Assembly: GCA_019187225.1 (NCBI GenBank)
Contig: JABAQQ010000006.1
Coordinates: 1 to 64,000, forward strand
Direction of reading: 5' to 3'
Source of the DNA: Saprospiraceae bacterium
Lineage (GTDB): Bacteria; Bacteroidota; Bacteroidia; Chitinophagales; Saprospiraceae
Length of the DNA stretch: 64,000 nucleotides
Under the pieces are notes generated by a model. That model had not been told where the DNA came from. It searched no databases and worked only from the letters and a program-made list of their open reading frames with translations. Positions 32,055 to 43,324 of this stretch are shown one piece after another. A program made the position numbers and the translations under genes. How positions within the stretch are numbered: the first letter of the stretch is position 1; each line of letters starts with the position of its first letter.

Positions 32055-34490
32055 TCACCTTCCACTCCGGTTTATCACCGTTGCGCTCGCTTGCTGCGTC
32101 CCGAACATCTGAATATCCTGCACATTCACGTGCGGAGGCCGCGTCGCCATCCAGTAAATCGCTTCTGCCACGTCGCTCGACTTCAAAGGTTGGAAATCGT
32201 CGTAAATCCGGGCGCGTTCGGCGTCGCCGTCGAAGCGGGTGATGGCAAATTCCGTCTCCTCCACGTGTCCCGGACTGACCTGGCTGACGCGAATGTTGTA
32301 TTGGTGCAGGTCGAGGCGCATGGAACGTGTGAGCGCTTCCACGGCGAATTTGGTGGCGCAATAAACGTTCCCGTTCGCATACACCTCTTTCCCGGCGCTG
32401 CTGCTGATATTGATGATGTGTCCCCGGCGGCGGGCGACCATACCCGGCGCGACGGCGTGGGTGACGTAAAGCAAACCTTTGATGTTCGTGTCAATCATCT
32501 GCTCCCAATGGTTGGGATTGCCTTCGTGGATGGGTGCAAGGCCTTTGGCGAGTCCGGCGTTGTTGACCAGGATGTCAATGTTTTGCCAGGATTCGGGCAG
32601 GTTGTCGAGGGCGGCTTGCACGGCGCCTTGTTCGCGCACGTCGAAAGGCAGCATGAGCACGTCGGCATGGAGTTCTTCTTCGAATTCGGTTTTCAACAGA
32701 ACCAGGCGTTCCACGCGTCGGCCGGTGAGAATGACCCGGTGGCCGTTGCGGGCAAACACCTCCGCAGTAGCGCGACCGATGCCCGAGGTGGCGCCGGTAA
32801 CAAGTACCGTCAGCACTTCGCGTTTTTCAAGAATGGACTGCGGAGCGGGGACGGCTTCGGCTGGCGGCGGCGCAACCCATTTCTCTTCCGCAATCATTTC
32901 CGTCCCGAGCGACGATGCAGGCCGGAAAAGGCGGTCGTTCTCCGCCGTCCGGAGCGCTGGATTGAGCAGGACAGCTTGGGTATAGTGAGCCTCAGCGAGC
33001 GCCGGATCGTCGTTTTGCAGCACTGATCCAGCCAGCGCGAGGTGCACTTCCGCGTCATTGGGGTCTTGTTCGAGGGCTTTGTGCAGGTAATGCACAGCAG
33101 TTTCCCGGTAGTCCCGCAAATGCTCGGAAGTCATCAGTCCGAGTTTGCGGAAAACGCCGGGGAATTGAGGATCAATTTCCGCGGCGCGGTCCCAGCAGTA
33201 TTTGGCGAACAGGTAGTCGCCTTTTTCGGCGGCCATATCGCCCATCAGATCGTAGGATTTAGCTTCGTTCTCTTCGGTTGACGGTTGACGGTTGACGGTA
33301 GACGGGGCTTCATCCGTTGCAGCCGGTTCAGGAGAAGCGGTCTCTTCCCGGGGGTGTAGTTTGGAATGCGCAAATTCGAGTTCGTGTTTGATCCGTTCGT
33401 TGTCGGGGTGTTGTTCGAGCGTAAATTGCAGCAATTCCAGCCCGCGCTCGATGTGTCCCTTGTCAATCCAAAACCAGGCATCGCGGATAGCCTGTTCGAT
33501 CTGGGCTTCGATATTTTGTGGATCAACCGATTCTGCTTCTGCCAGAGAAAAGCCGGTTTCGGCGATATCCAGGTCTGCTGGCGGCAATTCGGCGGCAGGG
33601 AGCTCCTCCGTTTTTTCCTCTGTTTCCATTTGTTGTATCAGCGTATCCATGCCGTTAAAATGGCCGTTGCCGGTGGGAATTTCAGCAGCGGCTTCCTGTT
33701 CCGTAGCAAAGTCGAGGTCTTCATCCGCCCATCCGCCGGTGGGCGGCACAGGTTGTTCCGTATCTTCCATTTCTGCCGGTTCAGGAATGAGGGGGCCGGC
33801 GACGATGGGCATTCCGGTCAGTTCCTGGTGTGGGGCAGTTTGGGGGATAGGCGGCGTGTTGTCTTGTGGAATATAGGTCGCCTGGGCGAGTTGCCGGTAT
33901 TGCGTATGCCATTCCTGCAGGCCGAATTGTTTGAAAAACAGGGCGTAATCGTCATCGGTAAACCTTTCCCATGTTACATACCCCGACTCGCGCAGGAAGC
34001 TGATGAACTCGCCCATTTCATTGGCTATATTTCGGGTTGCGTTTAGCTCTTCTTCCAGGGCGGCCTTCGCTTCGCCCTCGCTGTGCTGGTAGCGGTCGCT
34101 CAGTTCGAGCCAGGCCGTCTGCCAGAAGTTCATGTATTGCAAGGCGTACACCATGCGGTCGAAATGCGTTTCCACGTATTCGAAGGTGGCGCCTCCGTCG
34201 TGGCTCACCTTGCCATCGGCTACCACCACGAGCAGGCGCCGGGCGCGCTGCAGGGCTTGTGCGGTGGTCAATGCGCCGCTCATACAAGCGGCGTTTTTGA
34301 AAAAATTGTCGGTCAGGAACAGGATGACCGGATCTCCCGCTTCCAGCAGGCGGCCGCTGAAAGTACCCGGCTTTTCTTCTATCCGGTCGGTGATGTGTTC
34401 GAAAGGAATGCCGATGCGGTTGAGTTGATGTTCGAGGTTGACGGCTAATTCGGCGTTGTCGTGGCAATATGCGAGGACGATCCGGTTCAT
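32055..34490 (-). CDS. TIR-TPR-SDR fusion protein
   Basis: An 811-residue protein with three parts. Residues ~1-120 look like a TIR domain (MNRIVLAYCHDN, VILFLTDNFFKNAACMSGAL), but no Glu stands at the catalytic position, so it may be a non-enzymatic interaction domain. Residues ~215-345 are an acidic, Pro-rich linker, followed by TPR-like helices (~346-540). Residues ~559-811 are a complete classical short-chain dehydrogenase: TGATSGIG at 565-572, NNAG at 643-646, catalytic Ser in NISSSAG, and Y710/K714. The SDR resembles YdfG-like NADP-dependent dehydrogenases. The part of the linker reading STVNRQPST is encoded by GGTTGAC heptamers. ATG 34490 is chosen since the TIR-like part begins there; a perfect 30-bp hairpin lies just upstream. 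Function unknown. Confidence 0.8.
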   Translation of the reverse strand: MNRIVLAYCHDNAELAVNLEHQLNRIGIPFEHITDRIEEKPGTFSGRLLEAGDPVILFLTDNFFKNAACMSGALTTAQALQRARRLLVVVADGKVSHDGGATFEYVETHFDRMVYALQYMNFWQTAWLELSDRYQHSEGEAKAALEEELNATRNIANEMGEFISFLRESGYVTWERFTDDDYALFFKQFGLQEWHTQYRQLAQATYIPQDNTPPIPQTAPHQELTGMPIVAGPLIPEPAEMEDTEQPVPPTGGWADEDLDFATEQEAAAEIPTGNGHFNGMDTLIQQMETEEKTEELPAAELPPADLDIAETGFSLAEAESVDPQNIEAQIEQAIRDAWFWIDKGHIERGLELLQFTLEQHPDNERIKHELEFAHSKLHPREETASPEPAATDEAPSTVNRQPSTEENEAKSYDLMGDMAAEKGDYLFAKYCWDRAAEIDPQFPGVFRKLGLMTSEHLRDYRETAVHYLHKALEQDPNDAEVHLALAGSVLQNDDPALAEAHYTQAVLLNPALRTAENDRLFRPASSLGTEMIAEEKWVAPPPAEAVPAPQSILEKREVLTVLVTGATSGIGRATAEVFARNGHRVILTGRRVERLVLLKTEFEEELHADVLMLPFDVREQGAVQAALDNLPESWQNIDILVNNAGLAKGLAPIHEGNPNHWEQMIDTNIKGLLYVTHAVAPGMVARRRGHIINISSSAGKEVYANGNVYCATKFAVEALTRSMRLDLHQYNIRVSQVSPGHVEETEFAITRFDGDAERARIYDDFQPLKSSDVAEAIYWMATRPPHVNVQDIQMFGTQQASATVINRSGR
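33276..33303. repeat. GGTTGAC heptamers inside the fusion-protein gene
   Basis: Three to four 7-base units in the coding region of the flexible linker ahead of the second group of TPRs. This is another instance of a heptamer array lying in a tolerant protein segment. Confidence 0.75.
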
Positions 34491-34504
34491 GGCAAGGATG
34501 CGGG

Positions 34505-34570
34505 AATGAATTTGTGGCGGCGTGCAAAAAATTTCATTCAAAATTTTTTGCACGCCGCCACAAATTCATT
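34505..34570. repeat. Perfect 30-bp inverted repeat upstream of the fusion gene
   Basis: Arms 34505-34534 and 34541-34570 are exactly complementary, with a 6-base loop. The hairpin ends 14 bases before the start codon at 34490. No T-run follows on the minus strand, so it is not a standard terminator. The remaining bases to 34723 show no gene. Confidence 0.95.
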
Positions 34571-34723
34571 TACAGTTTTAAATTGTGATACAAATCGGTT
34601 TTGGTTTTTGAGGTTCAAGTTGGATGAAGAATGGCGACAGCCTGAATCATGACCAGTGTTCAAAAAAACAGATCATTCAAAACGACCAACATCAATGAAT
34701 TCTTCCTTTTAATGCTCACCGTG

Positions 34724-36040
34724 TCATTCTGAGCGCAGCGTTTCGATCAACTCCGAGAACTCCTGCTTGAACGCTCCGTAACGGGAAGTAGCCGGGCCGT
34801 CGAAGCCGGTGTGAATGCGGCGTACGCGGTTTTTTTTGTCCAGAACAATCATGGTGGGGAATGCCATGATATGATCGAGTGCCGGGAACACTTTGGAGGC
34901 TTCAGCTTTGTCAGTCTTCCCGCCATATACTATGTCAAAGGGTATGCCTAATTTCTTTTTGTATTCCATCAATTGGGTATTGGCCTGGGCGGGGTCTTTG
35001 TGTCGCTCGAAGGAAATGCCGACGATAGCGAGGTCTTGGGCGGCGTCGGGGTTGGCTTTGAGGAATTCCCGGAGAAACACTTGTTCGTCGCGGCAATTGG
35101 GACACCAAGTGCCCATTATGGTAAAAATTTTGATTTTGCCGTCGAATTCCGGAGAAGGAAACGTCAGATCGCGGCCTTCCGGTGTTTTCAGGTGGAAAGA
35201 AATATTTGCACCCGCTTTCAGGGTGGTGAGCGAGTCGGCATTGGCCAGGCGGAAATTGGGATCGCGCCAGGCCGTCCAGAGGGTGCGGTAGTGTTTGCCA
35301 GACCTGTATTCGCCAAATAAACTGTCACTCCGGATGCTGCCGCTGAACAGGTAGGCGTGCCAGCCGTTGAAAGAGGACATCCAAAACTTGCGTCCCTGCA
35401 CCGTGCCTTCGAGGAAGCGGTAATCGCCTGTTTCTGTGCGGAATGTGCCTTCCAGCCGGTTGCCGCTTTGTTTGAATTCGCCAATGGCTTTATCCGGGTT
35501 TTCCGTGTCGGTACCGATGAGCGTTGCCCATTCGCCGCTCAGGTCTTTTTCGGGCGCTTGCGTCAGGGTAGTAAAGCGGTAGTCGCGTCCGGCCTGCGCG
35601 TAAAATGGGATACGGTAGTTCTCCCTCGTTTTCACGATCCACTCGCCCTGCATCGTACCGCCGCGTATTTCAGCGTGGATATACGTCTGGTACTCAGGGA
35701 AATGCACGTTCATGGTATCGCGGGCGCGGCTGCGGTCGCGCCCGTATTGGATGCTGTCGAGCCGTATGCGCTCCGAGCCGTTGATGATCTCGATGTAAAA
35801 ACGTTCATCGTCGAGGTAGGTTACCTCAAAATTGAAAGGCAGGTCGCCTTCCTTGAATTGCTCGTGCAGGACAAAAACGGTGTCTTTGTCGCGTACCGGT
35901 ACCTGGTATTTTTCCAACTCCAGCACACCCCGCCATATCCCCGGCGCAACGCGGGTAAAACTCGTATCGGTGGTGACGCAGCGCGGGGCGAACAAAGCCG
36001 CGAACAATACTAAAAAACTGAAAGCCAAATATTTGTGCAT
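34724..36040 (-). CDS. TlpA-like thioredoxin-fold protein
   Basis: A 438-residue exported protein. After the signal (possible lipobox APRC, C21), residues ~30-270 form a beta-rich domain with repeated GEW.../GTF... strands, as in lipocalin-like N-terminal parts of TlpA-family proteins of this phylum. Residues ~275-438 are a thioredoxin fold with the redox pair in WCPNC (C313, C316) and the cis-Pro loop AFPT. It probably reduces or exchanges disulfides in the periplasm; the partner is unknown. It stands alone with ~95 bases to the T9SS gene upstream. Confidence 0.85.
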   Translation of the reverse strand: MHKYLAFSFLVLFAALFAPRCVTTDTSFTRVAPGIWRGVLELEKYQVPVRDKDTVFVLHEQFKEGDLPFNFEVTYLDDERFYIEIINGSERIRLDSIQYGRDRSRARDTMNVHFPEYQTYIHAEIRGGTMQGEWIVKTRENYRIPFYAQAGRDYRFTTLTQAPEKDLSGEWATLIGTDTENPDKAIGEFKQSGNRLEGTFRTETGDYRFLEGTVQGRKFWMSSFNGWHAYLFSGSIRSDSLFGEYRSGKHYRTLWTAWRDPNFRLANADSLTTLKAGANISFHLKTPEGRDLTFPSPEFDGKIKIFTIMGTWCPNCRDEQVFLREFLKANPDAAQDLAIVGISFERHKDPAQANTQLMEYKKKLGIPFDIVYGGKTDKAEASKVFPALDHIMAFPTMIVLDKKNRVRRIHTGFDGPATSRYGAFKQEFSELIETLRSE

Positions 36041-36136
36041 ATCCTTTGCGTTTGAAAAACTGCCGCTGAAACAGGGATGAAGGTGAGTTGTTCATCGGCA
36101 CGGAAGTATATTCTACGTTACCAACCTCATCAACTT

Positions 36137-39100
36137 TCATCGAACCACCGCCATTTTTCGCACAAATACTTCATTGTCAACAAAGATAAACACCGTGTAT
36201 ATCCCGGGTGGGTAATCGCTCAGGTCAACCGGAAGTATCAATTCATCCCCTTTAGTTTCCGGGTTTTCCAATACCGGACGCCCGTTTGCGTCGCGCACGG
36301 CCAAGCGCACGGCGGCGGTTTGGAATAGTTTTATAAAAAGAGAGGACGGGCCGGTGGCCGGATTGGGTGAAAGCGACAGGTGTTGAAAAACAGCAGCTTC
36401 GTTTGTATTGGAGACAACTCCAATTTCAATGCCCAGTACTGTTGTGCATCCTGCAGCATCTGTCACTGTCACTGTGTAAATGCCTGCGGGGATGTTCCCG
36501 ATGTCTTGCGTCGTCGCTCCGTTGCTCCAGGCATATTCGTATGGCGGAACACCTCCGAATACCGATAAATCAATGCTTCCGTCGTTTGCTCCGGGAGAGG
36601 AAGCGTCCGAGAAAGTGGCATCAATCTCAATAGGGATCGAGGTGGCGTTGTTCACGATCGCAGCCGCTTGCGCCGAACAGCCGTTTGGCGCGGTCACCGT
36701 CAACAGGTAAATTCCCGCTTCCGAAACGATCGGGTCTTCCTCCGTCGAAGTAAAGCCACCTGGCCCTGTCCAGAAAAAAGTTGCGCCGGGTGTGTTCGAT
36801 CCGCCGTTCAACTGCAGCTCCGGGTCGGTGCAGGTCAATGTTCCGCCTTCGGCATAAACATTGGGCTGACTCCCGTCGGTTTCGATGGTGATGGACGCAG
36901 TGGACGTGCAGCCGTTCCCCGGGCCTGTGACTGTCAGGGTATACGTGCCGTGTAAAGTGACTTCCACAACAGCAAAGAATGAAGTAAAGCCACCCGGCCC
37001 CGTCCATTCAAAGGTAACGCCCGGTGTCGGTGACTCGCCCGTGAGTTGGATCTTCGGCATCTGGCAGGTCAGCAGTCCACCGCCATCGGATACTATCGAA
37101 GCGCCCGGGGGGGCAGTGTCCTCCGTCACCGTCATGGTTGCCGTGCTCGTACAGCCGTTGGCATCGTTGGTTGCGGTCAGCGTGTAATCGCCGGGGCAGG
37201 CGATCAACGGAGGGGGTGTGGTGATGCACGGACCTTCCCAATGGTAAGAAATCCCCGGAAAGCCGCCCGGCAGACTGATCGCCGGAGTGGCGCACGTAAT
37301 TGTCACATCCTGCAAAGCGGGAACCGACGGAATCGCCACATCCTGAAGGACAAAAACCGTTTCGGTTGCAGTACAACCGTTCAGGCAAGATTCGATTTGG
37401 AGGGTATAAACGCCGGGGACGGTGACCTCGGCGATGTGGCTGGTTGAGAAAAAGCCTCCGGGGCCTGTGATGAAGCAACTGCAAATATTGGGTGAGAGCG
37501 TTATCGAAATCGTTACCGAGGTGTCAGTACAGGTGAGGATGCCGCTCACATCGGTTGTAAACAGGGGGGGGGTAGTGTTCTGTAAAACCGTTGTCGTCGC
37601 TGTGTTGGTGCAGCCGTTGGCCAATGTCACGGACACCATATAATTTCCACCCGCTGTGACCACAACATTTTGATCGTCCGCAGAAAAATTGTTCGGCCCC
37701 GACCACTGGAACGAGACTCCTGCAGGGGCGGACACGGCGGCCAATTCCACCTCTTGATTGAGACAAGTGATGATATCGCCGGTGTTGTCTATGCTGACTG
37801 CCGGTGGCGAAGCGGGAGCATAAATGACAGACGCCATCGCTCCCGTGCTGGTATTCCGGTAAATACCGCCGCCCGGAGAGGTTTGCCGCTTCACAGCCCG
37901 CACCTGGTAGTACAAGGTGTCTTCAACAGGAGCCTCATCGAAGAAAGAAGTTCCGGCCACCGGATCGCTGTTCAGCCGGGTGTATTCCCCGTGTTTGTTC
38001 TTCGAAGCGTAAATATGATAACCCACTACCGCAGTATCCGCTGAGGGTGACCATTCGATCAGCACTTTTCCGCAACCGGAGATCGCGGTCGCATTCGCCG
38101 GAGGCGCGACGATGTGCGCCCGAAGGGTTGGGTCGCCGAGCAGGGCGGTTTGTATCCCGCCTTCGCCGGAAAGAGAGGGAAAATAGCCGCTGTTGTACAC
38201 TGCATTGTGCGTTTCTTTCATACAATAGCCGATGGTCTCTCCCGAAGCCAGCGCCTGGTAAAAATGGTGGGGCCTGCCTGCCCACGAACAGGTCAGGATG
38301 CCGCCCCGCGAGGCCAGGGCAGAAGGCATGAAGGGATTGGTCTCAAAATCCCAGTCGCCGTGGTAACTGCCGAAAAGGTTGGAAAATACGATGTTCACCG
38401 AGTCGGTGGCGAAATTGGTGCTGTTGCCCACGCCACCTGCGCTGGAATACCCACCGCTGCCGCATCCGTAGCCCATCAGGTAGGACTGCGGGTTGGAATC
38501 GTTGAAAAAATCGGCAGCGATCACGTTGGCCTCACCCACGAGAGGGTACGCATTCCGGTAGCCGTTCGCGGCAAAGGCTTCTCCGTTGAAATACATAAAG
38601 TTGTCGTCCACCAGCGCCTTGTTTTCAACAGTATAAGCGCCCGTGCGCCAGCGGTGATTCTTGTCTAAGTAGCGCCGCAGCAGTTCCACCGTCGTCGCGC
38701 CGAAAGTACCCTGTGTCAGACGTCTGAAATCCACCCGGCCCAACTGCAATTCCACCGGCGAGGGAAGGGTGTTTTGGTCGAATTTACCGTCGCCCGGTAC
38801 GTTGTGGTTGGCAGCCCGGGCCGGTGAAGTATTATTGACCGAAGCGTCCGACCACAGGCTGTTGTTGACGTCGGCGTAGTAAACATCGGCTGGCCAGGCG
38901 CCCGCGTGTTCGGGGTGGCCGTCCCAGGCGTAATTGCCGGAGTAAGGAATGGGTATTTTCCCCAACAGGAAGACCGACCTGACCTGGGCAGGGTCGGCGT
39001 TAAAATCCGCGACGATTTGGTTTTTAACCGATTGCACGGTCGCCGAAGTATCCGTGATGTGTTCGATGATCTGCCAGCCGTCGCCAGTGAGGTCTTCGCG

Positions 39101-39529
39101 CAGGCGTTCCAGTTCGGGTGCGAGCGGCGCTGCGATGTCGGCATCCACGAACAACAGCACTTTGCCCCGGTTTTCAGTCGCAGGCGCTTCTACTGCGACC
39201 TGCACATAACCGTAGGCGTTGACGTTTGAGGAGCGGCGGAGGTGGTACTCGTACGTTAGACCGGAAACCACGTTGGTGTCGGTCAGTGTTGATTGGGTGC
39301 TGTTGGCGGCGCTCAGCAACTGGATCCACTGGAATCCGCTCTGGCCTTTGGTGCGTCGCTGAATGAGCAGGTTCGACGCCGAAGGATTCGGCCACGTCAG
39401 GGTGATGCCGGCGGGGGCGGAGCTGACCGTTGCCGTGACGGGCACGGTGACGTCTTTGACTGTTTGTGCGGGTAAGATGTTGATTATCTGGAGGAAAATC
39501 AGGGCAGCAAATGTAAATTTTGCTTGCAT
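36137..39529 (-). CDS. Large T9SS-secreted protein with C25-like and Ig-like repeats
   Basis: 1130 residues from ATG 39529, with a signal peptide. By eye: a first Fn3-like domain, then a large domain starting GKVLLFVDADIAAPL with LGKIPIPYSG that resembles the gingipain-like (C25) fold seen in many T9SS cargo proteins, though I cannot confirm a catalytic His/Cys pair. A second Fn3 domain follows, then five Ig/PKD-like repeats of ~65-70 residues with conserved LTC, WTGPGGF and NGC. A SprB-like repeat (GSIDLSVFGGVPPYEYAW...) precedes the C-terminal sorting domain (SLSPNPATGPS...FVRKMAVVR). It is exported through PorSS and fixed to or released from the surface. Function is probably adhesive or degradative. 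Confidence 0.82.
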   Translation of the reverse strand: MQAKFTFAALIFLQIINILPAQTVKDVTVPVTATVSSAPAGITLTWPNPSASNLLIQRRTKGQSGFQWIQLLSAANSTQSTLTDTNVVSGLTYEYHLRRSSNVNAYGYVQVAVEAPATENRGKVLLFVDADIAAPLAPELERLREDLTGDGWQIIEHITDTSATVQSVKNQIVADFNADPAQVRSVFLLGKIPIPYSGNYAWDGHPEHAGAWPADVYYADVNNSLWSDASVNNTSPARAANHNVPGDGKFDQNTLPSPVELQLGRVDFRRLTQGTFGATTVELLRRYLDKNHRWRTGAYTVENKALVDDNFMYFNGEAFAANGYRNAYPLVGEANVIAADFFNDSNPQSYLMGYGCGSGGYSSAGGVGNSTNFATDSVNIVFSNLFGSYHGDWDFETNPFMPSALASRGGILTCSWAGRPHHFYQALASGETIGYCMKETHNAVYNSGYFPSLSGEGGIQTALLGDPTLRAHIVAPPANATAISGCGKVLIEWSPSADTAVVGYHIYASKNKHGEYTRLNSDPVAGTSFFDEAPVEDTLYYQVRAVKRQTSPGGGIYRNTSTGAMASVIYAPASPPAVSIDNTGDIITCLNQEVELAAVSAPAGVSFQWSGPNNFSADDQNVVVTAGGNYMVSVTLANGCTNTATTTVLQNTTPPLFTTDVSGILTCTDTSVTISITLSPNICSCFITGPGGFFSTSHIAEVTVPGVYTLQIESCLNGCTATETVFVLQDVAIPSVPALQDVTITCATPAISLPGGFPGISYHWEGPCITTPPPLIACPGDYTLTATNDANGCTSTATMTVTEDTAPPGASIVSDGGGLLTCQMPKIQLTGESPTPGVTFEWTGPGGFTSFFAVVEVTLHGTYTLTVTGPGNGCTSTASITIETDGSQPNVYAEGGTLTCTDPELQLNGGSNTPGATFFWTGPGGFTSTEEDPIVSEAGIYLLTVTAPNGCSAQAAAIVNNATSIPIEIDATFSDASSPGANDGSIDLSVFGGVPPYEYAWSNGATTQDIGNIPAGIYTVTVTDAAGCTTVLGIEIGVVSNTNEAAVFQHLSLSPNPATGPSSLFIKLFQTAAVRLAVRDANGRPVLENPETKGDELILPVDLSDYPPGIYTVFIFVDNEVFVRKMAVVR

Positions 39530-39659
39530 GTCAGAGCAGCGTTGGTGAGCGGAAAAATGTGGGGGTAAGATGCACAAAGCTCCGAAAATTGCTGCTTTAT
39601 AAGTGGGGCTATTTTTTGACTTTCAATATCCGGCCCACTTCGGTATCTGAAACCAACAA

Positions 39660-40079
39660 TCATTTTTCAATCTCAAACTTATACTCCACTACCTCAATGC
39701 GCGGATTGCCCGCCGCGTCGGTTTGTTTGAAAACGACGTTGATGCCGATGGTCTCGGGCGCGTCTTTTTCCGTGCTGTCGAACACGGCGTCCAAACGCCC
39801 TTTGCCACCGGGAGCGATGATGCCGCGCGGAAAATCCACTTTCGTGCATTCGCAGGCATCCACAATATCTATTTGGATATCAGCGCCGGAAGTGTTGGTG
39901 AATTCAAAAAACAAAGTGCGCTTTTCGCCTTTTTTCACCGTTCCGAGGTCCACCATTTTTTTGTCCCAGGTGACGAAGGTGGGAGTTTGGGGAGTTTGAG
40001 TGATTTGTGTTGTTTGAGCAGTGGTGCAGGAATGGAAAATACCGAGTGTGAGCAGGGAGAAAAGAATATTCAGTTTCAT
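39660..40079 (-). CDS. DUF1573 lipoprotein
   Basis: 139 residues. The signal ends in FHSC (C18), so it is a probable lipoprotein. The mature domain has the DUF1573 pattern: VDLGTVKKGEKRTLFFEFTNTS, then DACECT, then IAPGGKGRLDAVFDS, an Ig-like (ASH-type) fold. The frame extends 79 codons upstream into a palindromic repeat without homology, so the ATG at 40079 is the start. Its short Thr/Gln/Pro stretch after the anchor is a flexible linker. Role unknown. Confidence 0.85.
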   Translation of the reverse strand: MKLNILFSLLTLGIFHSCTTAQTTQITQTPQTPTFVTWDKKMVDLGTVKKGEKRTLFFEFTNTSGADIQIDIVDACECTKVDFPRGIIAPGGKGRLDAVFDSTEKDAPETIGINVVFKQTDAAGNPRIEVVEYKFEIEK

Positions 40080-40138
40080 GTTATCTGTTGGATAATCAGT
40101 TTTTTTGTTTAAAGTAACCAACTTAAGCAAATTGAGTC

Positions 40139-40284
40139 CCGGCTGGCGCGAATCCCGGCTGGCGCGAGTCTCCGACTCGTGCCGATTATTCCCGCGTCTC
40201 CGACGCGAATCACGAAGCGTCGGAGACGCCAGGATATCAGGCACGAGTCGGAGACTCGCGCCAGCCGGGATTCGCGCCAGCCGG
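40139..40284. repeat. Nested palindrome with perfect 45-base arms
   Basis: Arms 40139-40183 and 40240-40284 are exactly complementary. Inside lies a second perfect stem, 40194-40206 with 40217-40229. The arms contain GAGTCTCCGACTC and the core contains GCGTCTCCGACGC, so the element is made of related palindromic units, like REP/BIME elements. It sits 60 bases upstream of the DUF1573 gene and 28 bases after the Hsp70 gene. Confidence 0.93.
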
Positions 40285-40312
40285 AATGACTCCAATGACG
40301 GCCATGACGGTT

Positions 40313-42196
<1,884 letters not shown>

Positions 42197-42234
42197 GCGT
42201 ATATAAAGAGAGGTCGTTTCACAGGTACACTGTA

Positions 42235-42350
42235 CATTGAAAATTGGACGTTGCACATTGTACATTTTATTTTTATAAAATTGGAAATTAGCAATTTAGA
42301 AATAAAAATTTCATCAATGTTCAATTTCCAATGTCCAATGACCAATTTAC
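42235..42350. repeat. Degenerate TTGGAC/GTCCAA inverted element
   Basis: ATTGGACGTTG-type units on the left and CCAATGTCCAATG-type units on the right with an AT-rich centre, matching in layout the elements at 43325, 50978 and 62195. It lies in the 319-base gap between the divergent Hsp70 and transporter genes; the remainder of the gap to 42515 shows nothing clear. Confidence 0.55.
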
Positions 42351-42515
42351 AAGTGCTTACGCGACAACTTCAAATGGGCTTGGTTTGGGGGACGCGAAGG
42401 TAAACAGTCCAAAAAACTTTTGGTTGGCAGGCAACCGCTCACAATGTTTTTAGAACCTTGCGCAGGCAAATGAATTACCCTGAATTACACTCAATGACTA
42501 TAATTTCCCTCTTCC

Positions 42516-43322
42516 ATGCGCGAATTCTTTTCTTCCAGACCCAACCGCCTCTGGGTAGTGCTTGCGGGTTTTTTCACGACCAACGCGATCGTGGCCGAAT
42601 TCATCGGCGTCAAGTTGTTTTCCCTTGAAAAGACCTTCGGTTTCGAACCGGTCAACTGGACTTTGTTCGGCCAGAGCAATCTGGCTTTCACGCTGACGGC
42701 GGGGGTGCTGTTATGGCCCGCAGTCTTTGTCATGACCGATATCATCAATGAATACTATGGCCGGCGTGGCGTAAAAATGCTCTCTTACCTGACGGCGGGC
42801 CTGATCGCCTACGGTTTCCTCATGGTATTTCTGGCGATAGGGCTCGAACCGGCGGATTTCTGGCGCACGGCACACATCAAGCCCGACTGGACGCCCGAGC
42901 AACAGGAATGGATGCGTTCGCAGGTGACGGATTACGACGCGGCCTACGGCATCGTGTTCGGGCAAAGCCTGTGGATCGTCGTCGGTTCGCTCGTGGCATT
43001 TTTGGTGGCGCAGGTCGTGGACGTGGGTGTTTTTCACCGCATCAAAGCGGCGACGGGAGAGAACAAGATCTGGCTGCGGGCGACGGGCAGCACCCTGGTA
43101 TCACAGTTTCTGGACAGTTTCGTGGTCGTGTTCATCGCCTTGTACATCGGCCAACAGTTACCGTTTTTGCAGGTGCTGGCGATCTCGATCATGAGTTACA
43201 TCTACAAAGGTGTGATGGCAGTGGTGCTGACGCCTGTGATCTACTTAGTGCACGGCGCCATCGAGCGGTACCTGGGTCATGACCTGGCAAAACAAATGAA
43301 AGAAGCCGCACAAAAGGCATGA
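42516..43322 (+). CDS. Queuosine precursor transporter (YhhQ/VUT family)
   Basis: 268 residues with six to seven transmembrane helices. The family signature is present as FVMTDIINEYYGRRG and as DSFVVVFIALYIGQ near the C terminus, with conserved Asp and Asn in the membrane. YhhQ-type proteins import 7-deazaguanine precursors (preQ0/preQ1) for queuosine in tRNA. An insertion between helices three and four (LEPADFWRTAH..., ~40 residues) is usual for Bacteroidota members. A large repeat array begins at its stop codon. Confidence 0.88.
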   Translation: MREFFSSRPNRLWVVLAGFFTTNAIVAEFIGVKLFSLEKTFGFEPVNWTLFGQSNLAFTLTAGVLLWPAVFVMTDIINEYYGRRGVKMLSYLTAGLIAYGFLMVFLAIGLEPADFWRTAHIKPDWTPEQQEWMRSQVTDYDAAYGIVFGQSLWIVVGSLVAFLVAQVVDVGVFHRIKAATGENKIWLRATGSTLVSQFLDSFVVVFIALYIGQQLPFLQVLAISIMSYIYKGVMAVVLTPVIYLVHGAIERYLGHDLAKQMKEAAQKA

Positions 43323-43324
43323 TT

